Assembly: GCA_009775705.1 (NCBI GenBank)
Contig: VSQE01000016.1
Coordinates: 1 to 34,669 of the forward strand
Length of the DNA stretch: 34,669 nt
Direction of reading: 5' to 3'
DNA from: Prevotellamassilia sp.
GTDB taxonomy: Bacteria > Bacteroidota > Bacteroidia > Bacteroidales > Bacteroidaceae
The position numbers were made by a program, and so were the translations under genes. The notes under the pieces are model-generated. The model was not told the DNA's origin, made no database searches, and saw only the letters and a program-made list of their open reading frames with translations. Positions 8,259 through 16,405 of the stretch are shown here, piece by piece. Position 1 is the first letter of the stretch. Each line of letters opens with the position of its first letter.

Positions 8259-9755
8259 ATGAATAATACTTATTACGGAAAGTTGATTTTTGAACTTTCG
8301 ACACCGGGACGTGTCGGTTATTCACTTCCCCGGAATCAGTTTCCCGAGCATAGCCTTTCCGAACTGCCTGAAAATTTGCGGCGATCGCAAAAGACGATTC
8401 TGCCCGAGACGGACGAATTGACCGTTGTACGCCATTATACCAATATGTCTAACAATAATTTCGGCGTAGATACCGGGTTCTATCCGTTGGGCAGTTGTAC
8501 AATGAAATACAATCCCAAGATCAACGAGGAGGCAGCGTCTATGCCGGCTTTTACGGCTTTGCATCCGTTGCAGCCGGCCGAGACGGTTCAGGGAGCGCTT
8601 GAAGTCTATTACAATGTACAGACCATACTTTCCGAGATTGCCGGTCTGAGTGAGTTTACGTTGAATCCGTTTGCCGGAGCTCACGGCGAACTGACAGGTC
8701 TGATGGTAATCCGCTCTTACCATGCGGCTCGTGGAGACCTGAAACGTACGAAGATCATTGTGCCCGATTCCGCCCACGGCACCAACCCCGCTTCGGCGGC
8801 CGTCTGCGGGCTTCAGATCGTCCAGGTCAAGAGCACGCCTGATGGTACGGTTGATGTAGAGGATCTGAAACCGCTTTTGGGCGATGATATTGCTGGCATG
8901 ATGATGACCAATCCCAATACGTTGGGTATTTTCGAGAAGAAGATACCCGCCATAGCCGAGCTGGTTCATGGTTGCGGAGGCCTGATGTATTATGACGGAG
9001 CAAATCTGAACCCGATGCTTGGCGTATGCCGTCCCGGCGACATGGGATTTGATGTCATGCACATCAATCTGCACAAGACGTTCTCGACACCTCATGGTGG
9101 TGGTGGCCCCGGTTCCGGTCCTGTCGGAGTGCGCAAGGGGCTGGAGGCCTATTTGCCTAATCCGCAGGTGGAACGCCGGAGTGACGGCACGTTTGCGCTC
9201 AGGGACGGAGCCGAGGCCTTGGGATCTGTTTCCGCATTTCTCGGAAATTACGGTATCGTGCTCCGGGCTTACGTGTATTTGCTGACGCTTGGCAAGGAGA
9301 ATATCCCTATGGCCGGAAAACTTTCCGTACTCAATGCCAATTATATCAAGGAAAGTCTGAAGGAATACTATAAACTTCCGATAGAAGGGGTGTGCAAGCA
9401 TGAGTTTGTTTTCGACGGTCTGAAAGACGAGTATGCCGGCGAACATGACGACCCTATGCATGTCACAACGCTGGATGTGGCCAAACGACTGCTTGATTAT
9501 GGTTTTCATGCGCCCACCATCTATTTCCCGTTGCTCTTTCACGAGGCCATGATGATTGAACCTACGGAGACGGAAAGCAAGGAAACGTTGGATGAATTCA
9601 TTGATGTGATGAAGCGCATTGCTTTGGAGGCTGGGAAAGACAAGGCCCTTTTGAAGAATGCTCCGCATCATACTCCGGTGCGTCGTCTGGACGATGTCCG
9701 TGCTGTGAAAGATGCCAATTTCACCTACAAGGATTTGTGTCATGCAGAATGCTGA
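8259..9755 (+). CDS. gcvPB: Glycine dehydrogenase (decarboxylating) subunit 2
   Basis: This 498-residue catalytic P-protein subunit carries the PLP site. The Schiff-base lysine is K273 in INLHKTFSTPHG, followed by the glycine-rich GGGGPGSGPVG. Other conserved segments are GFYPLGSCTMKYNPK and DSAHGTNPASA. Together with gcvPA it decarboxylates glycine and transfers the aminomethyl group to lipoyl-GcvH. It begins 19 bases after gcvPA. Its 3' end overlaps the lpd start by 14 bases in another frame, which suggests translational coupling. Confidence 0.96.
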   Translation: MNNTYYGKLIFELSTPGRVGYSLPRNQFPEHSLSELPENLRRSQKTILPETDELTVVRHYTNMSNNNFGVDTGFYPLGSCTMKYNPKINEEAASMPAFTALHPLQPAETVQGALEVYYNVQTILSEIAGLSEFTLNPFAGAHGELTGLMVIRSYHAARGDLKRTKIIVPDSAHGTNPASAAVCGLQIVQVKSTPDGTVDVEDLKPLLGDDIAGMMMTNPNTLGIFEKKIPAIAELVHGCGGLMYYDGANLNPMLGVCRPGDMGFDVMHINLHKTFSTPHGGGGPGSGPVGVRKGLEAYLPNPQVERRSDGTFALRDGAEALGSVSAFLGNYGIVLRAYVYLLTLGKENIPMAGKLSVLNANYIKESLKEYYKLPIEGVCKHEFVFDGLKDEYAGEHDDPMHVTTLDVAKRLLDYGFHAPTIYFPLLFHEAMMIEPTETESKETLDEFIDVMKRIALEAGKDKALLKNAPHHTPVRRLDDVRAVKDANFTYKDLCHAEC

Positions 9756-11097
9756 TCTTATCATTATCGGAGCGGGTCCCGGAGGCTATGAAGCTGCGGT
9801 ACGTGCGGCCCGTTCGGGCCTGAATACGGTCATTATCGAACGGCGGGCCGTTGGCGGAACCTGTCTCAATGAAGGCTGCATTCCTACGAAGTGCCTGTGC
9901 CGCAGTGCCGAGGTGCTCGAAGATGTCCGTCAGTCTGCCTGTCACGGCATAGCTGTCGGCGAAGTTTCGTTCAACCTTGCCGAGGCCATCCGTCGCAAGG
10001 ATGAAGTTGTCGGTAAGCTCTCGGCAGGTATTCAGACACTGATGAAGACCCCTGGCATTACCTTCGTTCAAGGAGAGGCACGTTTTGTCGATGCGCATAC
10101 GGTTGCAGCCGGTGAGAATACCTATACAGCGCCTCATGTGATCTTGGCGACGGGCTCCGTCACCCGTTTCCTTCCCATCGAAGGAGCACGTTCCCGTGAT
10201 GTTGTTACGTCTACCGAGATGCTCGACTTGAAGGAAGTTCCGCAACGTCTGTGTGTCATCGGCGGCGGTGTCATCGGATTGGAGTTTGCCTCCATTTACC
10301 GTTCCTTTGGTTCGGAGGTAACCGTGGTGGAATATTGCAAGGGGGTGCTTCCCGCTTTTGACCGGGATGTGGCCAAGCGTTTGCGTATGGCTCTCAAAAA
10401 ACGGGGTATCCGGATACATACCGCCGCAGCCGTTACACGGATTGAAGAACTTTCCGAAGGTGGCAGCGAGGTCTTCTTTGAGGAAAAAGGAAAGACGGGG
10501 ACCGTGCAGGCCGATCTTGTGCTGATGGCCGTGGGACGTGCAGCCAATATGGATGTGCCCGGTCTGGACAGTCTGGATGTCAGAAAAACACCGCGCGGCA
10601 TCTGTGTTGACGAGAATATGCAGACTTCCGTTCCGGGACTTTATGCCGTGGGCGATGTCAATGGGTTGTGCCAGTTGGCCCATGCTGCAACCTTCCAGAG
10701 CTATCGTGCCCTGAACCATGTTTTGGGCCGGAAGGATGAGACTCCTTTGACGCTGGTTCCGGCAGCGGTATTCACCGTTCCGGAAGTGGCTGCGGTGGGA
10801 GTTTCCGAAGAGCAACTGGAAGCCGAAGGCGTGACGGACTATAAGGCTTACAAATCATTTTATCGTGCCAATGGAAAGGCTTTGGCCATGGATGCAGGCG
10901 ATGACGGTTTCGTAAAATTGCTGGCTGCTCCCGACGGACGCCTGCTGGGGGCACATATCCTCGGAGCACATGCGTCCGATCTCATTCACGAGGTGACGGC
11001 ATGGATGCGTACGGGAGCCGGTATGGATGCGTTACGAACAACCATCCATGCTCATCCGACGCTTAGCGAGTTGATCCTATCCGCAGCTGAGGCGTAA
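9742..11097 (+). CDS. lpd: Dihydrolipoyl dehydrogenase (L protein)
   Basis: This 451-residue flavoprotein reoxidises dihydrolipoyl-GcvH with NAD+. Visible features are the FAD-binding GAGPGGYEAA (residues 10-19), the redox disulfide GGTCLNEGCIPTK (C41, C46), the NAD-binding GGGVIGLEFASIY and the C-terminal HAHPTLSE with the active-site histidine. The frame is open from 9712, but M at 9742 begins exactly at the FAD fold and is the better start. It lies inside the last codons of gcvPB. As the last gene of the operon it may be dedicated to glycine cleavage, although Lpd can also serve 2-oxoacid dehydrogenases encoded elsewhere. Confidence 0.94.
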   Translation: MQNADLIIIGAGPGGYEAAVRAARSGLNTVIIERRAVGGTCLNEGCIPTKCLCRSAEVLEDVRQSACHGIAVGEVSFNLAEAIRRKDEVVGKLSAGIQTLMKTPGITFVQGEARFVDAHTVAAGENTYTAPHVILATGSVTRFLPIEGARSRDVVTSTEMLDLKEVPQRLCVIGGGVIGLEFASIYRSFGSEVTVVEYCKGVLPAFDRDVAKRLRMALKKRGIRIHTAAAVTRIEELSEGGSEVFFEEKGKTGTVQADLVLMAVGRAANMDVPGLDSLDVRKTPRGICVDENMQTSVPGLYAVGDVNGLCQLAHAATFQSYRALNHVLGRKDETPLTLVPAAVFTVPEVAAVGVSEEQLEAEGVTDYKAYKSFYRANGKALAMDAGDDGFVKLLAAPDGRLLGAHILGAHASDLIHEVTAWMRTGAGMDALRTTIHAHPTLSELILSAAEA

Positions 11098-11104
11098 TTA
11101 CATG

Positions 11105-11147
11105 AAAAGACCGGTCCTGCCATCAATAAGAGTAGGACCGGTCTTTT
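11105..11147. terminator. Bidirectional terminator between lpd and the lipoprotein gene
   Basis: AAAAGACCGGTCCT (11105-11118) and AGGACCGGTCTTTT (11134-11147) form a perfect 14-bp stem with a 15-nt loop. The A-run on one side and the T-run on the other let it work on both strands. It lies between convergent transcription units, 7 bases after the lpd stop. Confidence 0.88.
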
Positions 11148-11192
11148 GTTGCATCGCTACCCTGTCAGGCGAGGACAGGACCGGAGCAATTA

Positions 11193-11573
11193 TTATTTCT
11201 TTTTGTTGTACTTGAACAGAATCTTGCCTCCTGCTGTATGTGCGAGGCTGTCACCTTGTACCAGCAGGGTATCGGTCATTTCGCAGGTGCTTCCGTTTCC
11301 GATACTTTTTCCCGAGACAAACAAGGTGTCACCGCTTTGTTCCCAGGATTCGTAGACAAGTGTGGCTCTGTTGATGGACGCGGCTTTCCCGTCGGCCATG
11401 ATGCTGATGCCTTCTTCGCCGCCTATTCCGGGAATGGGCTTTACCCAATCGCCCAAAGCGGAAACTTCTTCTTTTGCTTCCGGAGCAGGTTCCGAAGCCG
11501 GTTTTGACTGGTTGCTGCACGATGCCATTGCTCCCAGGCATGCGCAGAATGCAAAAATTGAAATTGTTTTCAT
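11193..11573 (-). CDS. Small lipoprotein with a lipocalin-like domain
   Basis: This 126-residue protein has a short signal peptide ending in a lipobox-like MASC (C19 lipidated), then an Ala/Pro/Glu linker. A beta-rich domain of about 80 residues follows (GDWVKPIPGIGGEEGISIM, SWEQSGDTLFVSGKSIG). This resembles the Lipocalin_3-type lipoproteins of Bacteroides, which are of unknown function and presumed to sit in the outer membrane or periplasm. It starts 29 bases downstream of the prfC stop on the same strand with no terminator between, so it is probably the second gene of that unit. Family assignment is from recall of the pattern and is moderate. Confidence 0.75.
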   Translation of the reverse strand: MKTISIFAFCACLGAMASCSNQSKPASEPAPEAKEEVSALGDWVKPIPGIGGEEGISIMADGKAASINRATLVYESWEQSGDTLFVSGKSIGNGSTCEMTDTLLVQGDSLAHTAGGKILFKYNKKK

Positions 11574-11602
11574 GATGTAAATATGAATAAGTTAGGTGAT
11601 TG

Positions 11603-13174
11603 CTAAAATTCGCTCGTAAAGTGGAAGCGGATATGCTCGAAATCGTGTTGGGCCATTTGCAGGACGTAGCCGGAGTCGGCCAGGAAAACGTCGCGCCCTT
11701 CTCGGTCTTTGGCCATGAACTGATACTTGCGCTTCTTGAAAGCCTCCAGTTCGGCGGCATCGTCGCTTTCTATCCAGCAGGCTTTGTACAGCGATACCGG
11801 TTCCCAGCGGCATTTGGCGTTATATTCGTTCTCCAGACGGTATTGTATGACCTCGAACTGAAGTTGACCGACGGTACCGATGATCTTGCGACCGTTGAAT
11901 TGGTTGACGAACAACTGTGCCACACCCTCGTCCATCAGTTGTTCGATGCCCTTTTGCAACTGTTTTGTTTTCATCGGGTCAGCGTTTTCTATATATTTGA
12001 ACATTTCGGGCGAGAAGGAAGGCAGACCGCGGAAGTGCAGCGCTTCTCCCTCGGTCAGTGTGTCTCCAATCTTGAAGATGCCGTTATCGGGCAGGCCCAC
12101 GATGTCGCCGGGCCAGGCTTCTTCGATGGTACTTTTGCGCTGCGCCATGAATTGTGTGGGGGAAGAGAAGCGGACGGTCTTTCCCTGTCTTACGTGCAGG
12201 TAGGGGGCATTGCGCACGAACTTTCCGGAACAAACTTTGCAGAAAGCAATGCACGAGCGGTGGTTGGGGTCGATGTTGGCGGTGATTTTGAAGATGAAGC
12301 CTGTGAACTTCGGCTCTTCCGGTTGCACCTTGCGTTCTTCTGCCTGTGTGGGGCGCGGATTGGGAGCGATCTTGACAAAGCAGTCCAGCAGTTCTTTTAC
12401 TCCGAAGTTGTTCAGGGCCGATCCGAAGAACACCGGTGCAACGTCGGCCGAGAGATAGGTGTTCACATCGAATGCCGGATAGACACCGTCCACAAGCTCC
12501 AGGTCTTCGCGTAGTTTTTCGGCATCCGTCTCTCCCACGTTGGCTTCCAGTTCGCCCGGGGCTGTGATGTCTACGGCGATTTTTTCCGTCACTTTCTGCT
12601 TGTCGGCGGCAAAGAGGTTCAGTTGTTGCTCATATATGTTATATACGCCTTTGAACCGTGCTCCCTGGTTGATGGGCCAGGAGAGCGGGCGCACTTTGAT
12701 TTGCAGTTCCTGTTCCAGTTCGTCCAGAAGGTCGAAAGGGTCCTTTCCCTCGCGGTCCATCTTGTTGATGAAGATGATGACCGGAGTTTTTCTCATCCGG
12801 CATACCGTCATCAGTTTGCGTGTTTGTGTCTCCACGCCTTTGGCACTGTCCACAACGATGATGGCCGAGTCCACGGCAGTGAGGGTGCGGAAGGTATCTT
12901 CGGCAAAGTCCTGATGGCCCGGTGTGTCGAGGATATTCACTTTATATCCCTCGTAGTCGAATTCCATGACAGAGGTAGTGACGGATATTCCGCGCTGTTT
13001 TTCTATCTCCATCCAGTCCGATGTGGCAGTTTTCTTGATCTTGTTGCTTTTCACGGCTCCCGCCACCTGAATCTGTCCTCCGAAGAGCAGGAGTTTCTCG
13101 GTCAGTGTGGTCTTGCCCGCGTCCGGGTGGGAGATGATGGCGAAGGTACGCCTGCGTTCTATTTCCTGATTCAT
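11603..13174 (-). CDS. prfC: Peptide chain release factor 3
   Basis: This 523-residue translational GTPase removes RF1/RF2 from the ribosome after termination. Near the N-terminus are the P-loop ISHPDAGKTTLTEKLL, the switch and G3 segments (LDTPGHQDFAEDT) and NKMD. EF-G-like domains follow, with the QFEV segment near residue 440. Length and motifs match RF3 rather than EF-G. ATG at 13174 gives the usual MNQEIERRRTFAIISHPDAGK start. A -7 type promoter box lies 66 bases upstream, with a small hairpin in the leader. The lipoprotein gene follows closely. Confidence 0.95.
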   Translation of the reverse strand: MNQEIERRRTFAIISHPDAGKTTLTEKLLLFGGQIQVAGAVKSNKIKKTATSDWMEIEKQRGISVTTSVMEFDYEGYKVNILDTPGHQDFAEDTFRTLTAVDSAIIVVDSAKGVETQTRKLMTVCRMRKTPVIIFINKMDREGKDPFDLLDELEQELQIKVRPLSWPINQGARFKGVYNIYEQQLNLFAADKQKVTEKIAVDITAPGELEANVGETDAEKLREDLELVDGVYPAFDVNTYLSADVAPVFFGSALNNFGVKELLDCFVKIAPNPRPTQAEERKVQPEEPKFTGFIFKITANIDPNHRSCIAFCKVCSGKFVRNAPYLHVRQGKTVRFSSPTQFMAQRKSTIEEAWPGDIVGLPDNGIFKIGDTLTEGEALHFRGLPSFSPEMFKYIENADPMKTKQLQKGIEQLMDEGVAQLFVNQFNGRKIIGTVGQLQFEVIQYRLENEYNAKCRWEPVSLYKACWIESDDAAELEAFKKRKYQFMAKDREGRDVFLADSGYVLQMAQHDFEHIRFHFTSEF

Positions 13175-13197
13175 TGTTTATGGTTTGCTTGTGATGT

Positions 13198-13216
13198 GCC
13201 GGACCTTTGGTCGGGC
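13198..13216 (-). promoter_or_regulatory. Small hairpin in the prfC leader
   Basis: On the minus strand GCCCGACC-AAA-GGTCCGGC forms an 8-bp stem with one C-C mismatch and a three-base loop. It lies between the proposed transcription start (near 13233) and the prfC ATG, with no T-run, so it is not a terminator. No function is assigned. Confidence 0.3.
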
Positions 13217-13239
13217 TGTATTCTAATGTTTACAGTTTG

Positions 13240-13247
13240 CAAAGGTA
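13240..13247 (-). promoter_or_regulatory. Putative -7 box for prfC
   Basis: The minus strand reads TACCTTTG, a match to TAnnTTTG, 66 bases upstream of the prfC start. No clear TTTG is found 19-21 bases further upstream, so the call rests on the -7 box and position only. Confidence 0.4.
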
Positions 13248-13301
13248 ATACTTTTCCGGCTTGTTCGATCATTCGGGATGTAGGTTTTGACGGACGATTC
13301 G

Positions 13302-15716
13302 TCAGAAGTCGATGTTCAGGCGCAGGTTGATCTGCCGGCCCGTCAGGTAGTTTGGCACGGCGTATTGCGTATTCGTGATGTCCGTCACCCAGTAGTAGGA
13401 GTTTACGTTTTTGATGCCCAGCAGGTTGAAGGCATCCAGGCCCAGCCAGGCATTCTTTATCAGGCGGCCGATGCCGCGGTAGATATGTTTGTCCTCGTTC
13501 GAGACGAGGCGGTAACTCATGCCTACGTCTACGCGTTTATAGGCCGGTGCGCGGAAGGTCTGTGTCTCGCGGCCGGAGTGGGGCGGGCCGAAGGGCAGAC
13601 CGTCGGCGAAGGCCGCCTTCAGCGTGAGGCGCCAGCGGTCTGTGCCCGGGAAGTAGTCTGTGAAATGGAGCGAGAGGTTGTAGCGCTGGTCCGTAGGGCG
13701 GGGCAGCCATTCGCCGTTCAGCTTTTCCTGGGTGCTCATCAGCGAGAAGGTGATCCACGAATCCGTGCCCGGAACGAACTCGCCGAAGAGTTTGAAATCG
13801 ATACCCGTGGCGTAGCCCTTGCTCATGTTACGACCGTAGTAGACCACCCGTACGTTGTCCACACTGTAGGGGATCAGGTTGGAGAGGGCCTTGTAGTATA
13901 CCTCCGTGGTGAACTTGAAGGGACGGTCCATCATGCGGAACGTGTAGTCGCCTCCCAGTACGAAGTGGATGGAGCGTTGCGACTTGATGTTGTGGTTGAG
14001 GCGTACTGTCGAGATACCGGCCGTCAGGGTCGTGTCGCGCAGTTCCTTGTAAAAGGGAGCCTGATAGTAGAAGCCGGTGGCGAAGCGGAATGTCCAGTTA
14101 TCGAATCGTGAGGGCAGCAGCCCAACCGAGAGGCGCGGCGAGAGCAGGGTCTCGCTGTTCCAGTCCCAGTGGCTCATGCGCAGACCGTAGGTCAGGTTAA
14201 AGAGCCCGATGCCCGACTTGATGCGCCAGGTGTCCTGTGCGAACAGTTCCAGCCGCGTGGTGTTGATGTCGCAGTGCGAGCGTTGGCTGTAGATGAGTTT
14301 GAGCTCGTCGGGTGAGTAGGGCAGCGAGTAACCCATGGAGTCACGCATTTCCCATTCGCGGGCGTTCTCGCGTATGTGTTGCCGCTGCCAGTTGAAACCG
14401 GCTTGCAACACGTGGCCTGTCAGGCGGGTGCGGAAACGCAGGCCGGTGTTTACCACGGCGGCGCGCAGGCGGTTGCGGGCGTGTTCAAGATAAGTGCCTA
14501 CACCGAGCTGTTCCTGCGTGGTTGCCTCGTTCAGCCAGTATTCACCTTGAATGTCGTAGGTTTCCTGTTCGCGGGTGCTGAAAGAGGAAACTTGCAGGGC
14601 CAGGTACGTGTCGGGATTGAAGTGGCGCGTGAGGGTAGCGGCACCGAAGTAGGTGCGGAAGAAGTCCTTTTCCTGCCCGTCAAAATATACCTTGAACGAC
14701 TTGGCGTCCATCATCGTGCCGAAGCGTGTCTCGCGGTCCTCCGGTTCGAAGTTGTAGTGGTTGTCGGAGATGTTGCCGATCAGGTCGAAGCTCCAGCGGC
14801 GGTTGGGCTGCCAGGACAGGAAGGCCTGATAGTCCAGAAAGTTGGGGCGGTATTCGCCGTTGGTATCCATGGAACCGAGCAGGTAGCGGGTGGTTTTGTA
14901 GCGCACCGAGGTCATGAGGCTGATGCGTCGGTTGCCCCATCCCACGTAGGCACCTGCGCCCAGCATGGACGCCTGAGCCGAGGCCTCGAACTTTTCGGGA
15001 CGCTTGTAAGTGATGTCCAGTACCGATGACATGCGGTCGCCGTAGCGCGCCTCAAAGCCGCCGCTCGAAAAGCCGATGCTCTCCACCATGTCCGGATTGA
15101 TGACGGAGAGCCCCTCTTGCTGTCCCGAACGAACCAGCAGAGGACGGTACACTTCGATACCGTTCAGGTAAACACAGTTCTCATCGAAGGAGCCGCCGCG
15201 CACGTTGTACTGCGATGACAATTCGTTGTGCGTGGACACTCCGGCTTGTGTGGCTATCAGTTCTTCCACACCGTTGCCTGTGGTGGAGGGTGCGAGCCGC
15301 GTGTCGGCTGGAGAGAGCTTCTGCACCGTTCCGGTCTGTATCTGCCGGCCGGTCACTACGGCTTGCCCGAGTATTGCCCCCAAGGCAGGAATCATCACAT
15401 CCATGCGTACCGAGTCTTTCGGGGCCGTCAGGGTGCGTTTACGTGTCTCGTAGCCTATCATGGAGAATACCACCGTTATGGTGTCGCGCGAGGTACAGTA
15501 GAAGGAGTATTCTCCGCGCAGGTTGGTCACCGTCCCGATGCCCTGTCCCTGCACCCTGACATTGGCCAGTTCCACGGCTTCTCCGTTTTCGTCTTTCACG
15601 GTACCGTAGAGGCGGACACGTTGTGCCGCAACCGTGGCGGCCACCGTCATCAGGAGCATCAGAAGCATCACTCTTCTGATGGCGGAGTTTATGGATGGAT
15701 GTGTTGTCGGATTCAT
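13302..15716 (-). CDS. TonB-dependent outer-membrane receptor with CarboxypepD_reg-like domain
   Basis: This 804-residue outer-membrane receptor has an N-terminal signal peptide (hydrophobic VMLLMLLMTVAATVAAQ). A CarboxypepD_reg-like beta domain follows (RVRLYGTVKDENGEAVELANV). The plug domain contains YNVRGGSFDENCVYLNGIEV and GGFEARYGDRMSSVLDI. The rest is a long beta-barrel ending in the aromatic LRLNIDF. Such receptors import siderophores, cobalamin, glycans or peptides using TonB energy; the ligand here is not predictable. No SusD-like partner is adjacent. The frame is open upstream to 15995, but that extension is translated from a repeat (15840-15900) and has no homologous character, so ATG 15716, just before the signal peptide, is used. 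prfC lies 127 bases downstream and is probably separate. Confidence 0.88.
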   Translation of the reverse strand: MNPTTHPSINSAIRRVMLLMLLMTVAATVAAQRVRLYGTVKDENGEAVELANVRVQGQGIGTVTNLRGEYSFYCTSRDTITVVFSMIGYETRKRTLTAPKDSVRMDVMIPALGAILGQAVVTGRQIQTGTVQKLSPADTRLAPSTTGNGVEELIATQAGVSTHNELSSQYNVRGGSFDENCVYLNGIEVYRPLLVRSGQQEGLSVINPDMVESIGFSSGGFEARYGDRMSSVLDITYKRPEKFEASAQASMLGAGAYVGWGNRRISLMTSVRYKTTRYLLGSMDTNGEYRPNFLDYQAFLSWQPNRRWSFDLIGNISDNHYNFEPEDRETRFGTMMDAKSFKVYFDGQEKDFFRTYFGAATLTRHFNPDTYLALQVSSFSTREQETYDIQGEYWLNEATTQEQLGVGTYLEHARNRLRAAVVNTGLRFRTRLTGHVLQAGFNWQRQHIRENAREWEMRDSMGYSLPYSPDELKLIYSQRSHCDINTTRLELFAQDTWRIKSGIGLFNLTYGLRMSHWDWNSETLLSPRLSVGLLPSRFDNWTFRFATGFYYQAPFYKELRDTTLTAGISTVRLNHNIKSQRSIHFVLGGDYTFRMMDRPFKFTTEVYYKALSNLIPYSVDNVRVVYYGRNMSKGYATGIDFKLFGEFVPGTDSWITFSLMSTQEKLNGEWLPRPTDQRYNLSLHFTDYFPGTDRWRLTLKAAFADGLPFGPPHSGRETQTFRAPAYKRVDVGMSYRLVSNEDKHIYRGIGRLIKNAWLGLDAFNLLGIKNVNSYYWVTDITNTQYAVPNYLTGRQINLRLNIDF

Positions 15717-15839
15717 ATAGAGTATAAACGCGCGATTTGTATATATTATTGTGTGGCTGCCAGTCGTGTTGCTCCTTTCTGCCCGGTTCCTCTTCTGCTT
15801 CGGAGCGGGGAAGGCGGAGCGGAGGGAGTATCTTGTGTG

Positions 15840-15900
15840 TTTTACAAGGCGTGTAAAAGTTTTTACATGCCTTGTAAAACTTTTTACACGCCTTGTAAAA
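15840..15900. repeat. Three near-palindromic 19-20-nt repeats forming a 19-bp inverted repeat
   Basis: Copy 1 is TTTTACAAGGCGTGTAAAA (15840-15858), copy 2 is TTTTTACATGCCTTGTAAAA (15860-15879) and copy 3 is TTTTTACACGCCTTGTAAAA (15881-15900). Copies 2 and 3 differ by one base. Copy 1 is the exact reverse complement of 15882-15900. Each copy also has self-complementary ends (TTTTACA/TGTAAAA). The array begins 36 bases downstream of the DUF6078-like gene and lies about 120 bases upstream of the receptor start, in a 220-base gap that otherwise shows no gene. Confidence 0.85.
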
Positions 15901-15936
15901 AAGCTTGGATTCTTTTTTGAAAGGTAATAATTGGGC

Positions 15937-16371
15937 TCAGTCCCAGTTATAGCACTCTTCGTAACAGTCGAACTCCACCGGATCCGTAGCGCCATGTCGG
16001 GTCAGAATGTCGGCAATATCTTTCTGTATATCAGGTGGTAGCAAATATGTGCCTTTGCGTGTACGGTAGTAGAATCCGAAGCCATATTTGCCTTTGATTT
16101 CTTCCGCTACACTCTTGATATTGCCGGCGGGCACCGTCTTGAGTGAATTCAGGTAGCCACGGGCCATGCGTACCTTGATGGCTTCGCGGTATGCGGGGCA
16201 TTGTCCTGCGGGAGCGGTTGCTATGTATGCGGGGTTGACACAATGGAGCACCTCGCGCCGGGGATCCGTCTTCTTTCCGGCAAAGTAGTGCAGGCAGGTT
16301 TCGGCCTGCGGGCAGCATGCGGCAAAGCAGTATGCGAAGTCACCGGGTATTTTGTTTGCTTCTTTTATCAT
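15937..16371 (-). CDS. Cysteine-rich DUF6078-like protein
   Basis: This 144-residue protein is of unknown function. The pattern of an N-terminal CFAACCPQAETCLHYFAG, then VLHCVNPAY and GQCPAYREAIKVRMARG, and a C-terminal VEFDCYEECYNW resembles the Bacteroidales DUF6078 family as I remember it. Eight cysteines (15, 19, 20, 26, 44, 58, 136, 140) suggest metal or Fe-S binding, or disulfides. There is no signal peptide, so it is probably cytoplasmic, which favours metal binding over disulfides. It begins 34 bases downstream of nspC on the same strand and may share its transcript. The repeat array at 15840-15900 follows and could end or stabilise that message. Confidence 0.7.
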   Translation of the reverse strand: MIKEANKIPGDFAYCFAACCPQAETCLHYFAGKKTDPRREVLHCVNPAYIATAPAGQCPAYREAIKVRMARGYLNSLKTVPAGNIKSVAEEIKGKYGFGFYYRTRKGTYLLPPDIQKDIADILTRHGATDPVEFDCYEECYNWD

Positions 16372-16405
16372 GATGGTTCTATCTGTTTGTGGGGTAAGTT
16401 TTGGG

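Noticed and set aside
8322..9764. 480-residue minus-strand frame
   Set aside because: It is the antisense of gcvPB, whose catalytic motifs are unmistakable.
15717..15995. 93-residue N-terminal extension of the TonB receptor
   Set aside because: It is the translation of the repeat array and a GC-rich spacer; the signal peptide begins at the ATG at 15716.
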